Positions 7,242 to 7,601 of a stretch of DNA of 7,601 bases are shown in pieces. The notes below the pieces were generated by a model. It was not told the origin of the DNA, did no database searches, and worked only from the letters and a program-made list of their open reading frames with translations. The DNA is from Promethearchaeota archaeon. GTDB taxonomy: Archaea > Asgardarchaeota > Lokiarchaeia > Sigyniarchaeales > SOKP01. Position numbers and translations under genes: made by a program. The stretch spans positions 1 through 7,601 of the forward strand of contig SDNM01000068.1 in the NCBI GenBank assembly GCA_004524385.1, written 5' to 3'. Numbering within the stretch: the stretch's first letter is position 1; each line of letters starts with the position of its first letter.

Positions 7242-7601
7242 ATGGTTGATTTTAAAATAAAAAAAATTAAATCTAGGTGGATTTTAGATTCGCGTGGAAA
7301 TCCCACTGTAGAAACAGATGTATATGCTGAAGATGGTTTTGAAAGAGCTGCTGTACCTTCAGGAGCTTCAACAGGGATTTTAGAAGCCCTTGAATTAAGA
7401 GATGGGGGAAAAGCTTTTCTAGGTAAACATGTTACGAAAGCTGTCTCTAATGTAAACAACATAATAGCAAAAGAATTAGTAGGATTTGATGTCAGGGATC
7501 AGAGAAAAATTGACGAGCATTTGATAGCTATTGATGGAACTGAAAATAAAAGTAAATTGGGTGCTAATGCGATATTATCAGTTTCTTTAGCAGTTGCAAA
7601 A
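7242..7601 (+). CDS. eno: Enolase (phosphopyruvate hydratase), N-terminal part (runs off right edge)
   Basis: Enolase converts 2-phosphoglycerate to phosphoenolpyruvate and back in glycolysis and gluconeogenesis; it is cytosolic and Mg-dependent. The window holds 120 codons of a protein normally about 410-430 residues, so the catalytic barrel lies beyond the edge. Diagnostic N-terminal motifs are ILDSRGNPTVETDV (14-27), the mobile catalytic loop VPSGASTG (38-45) with Ser43 as the expected second-metal ligand, EALELRDGGKAFLGKHV (48-64), ending in LGANAILSVSLAVAK (106-120). The start is supported by an in-frame TAA nine bases upstream, a weak GAGAG ribosome-binding-like element, and family alignment. 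A minus-strand reading frame over this segment is only its shadow. No frameshift is seen in the visible part. Confidence 0.97.
   Translation, partial: MVDFKIKKIKSRWILDSRGNPTVETDVYAEDGFERAAVPSGASTGILEALELRDGGKAFLGKHVTKAVSNVNNIIAKELVGFDVRDQRKIDEHLIAIDGTENKSKLGANAILSVSLAVAK

Noticed and set aside
7217..7462. Minus-strand open frame of 81 codons over the start of eno.
   Set aside because: It is antisense to well-conserved enolase motifs and begins inside that gene, so it is a shadow.
1..7601. Search by eye for CRISPR repeats, tRNA genes, transposase genes or terminal inverted repeats.
   Set aside because: No regularly spaced direct repeats, tRNA-like T-loop motif in any gap, or mobile-element coding sequence was seen; the gaps are short and AT-rich.

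Overview
The window reads as a low-GC (roughly 30% by eye) archaeal chromosome segment, most likely from an Asgard (Lokiarchaeia-like) archaeon. The domain assignment rests on an archaeal-type clamp-loader small subunit and an AglB/STT3-type single-subunit oligosaccharyltransferase. The Asgard suggestion is an inference from eukaryote-like catalytic motifs in that oligosaccharyltransferase, the AT-rich composition and the AT-rich promoter-like gaps. It is not proven by any marker here.

Layout: <-uvrB (5' half, running off the left edge, 1-953) <-aglB (1080-5072) | divergent AT-rich gap of 277 bp | truA-> (5350-6198) overlapping tail-to-tail with <-rfcS (6163-7134) | divergent gap of 107 bp | eno-> (5' part, running off the right edge, 7242-7601). 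No tRNA, rRNA, CRISPR array, insertion sequence or other mobile element was seen. No gene-free stretch exceeds 300 bases.

The genes are housekeeping functions from different pathways: nucleotide excision repair (UvrB), protein N-glycosylation (AglB), tRNA anticodon-loop pseudouridylation (TruA), PCNA loading in replication (RFC small subunit) and glycolysis/gluconeogenesis (enolase). They do not form an evident functional operon. Each gene has its own AT-rich, TATA-like upstream region, so they are probably separate transcription units, although uvrB could also receive read-through from aglB.

The most distinctive item is the 1330-residue AglB. It combines a eukaryote-like catalytic core (SVAE loop, DK motif of the D-x2-K-x3-M-x2-I form) with a C-terminal extension of nearly 600 residues made of about five degenerate beta-sandwich-like repeats. 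I did not find a convincing previously undescribed multi-gene system in this window.
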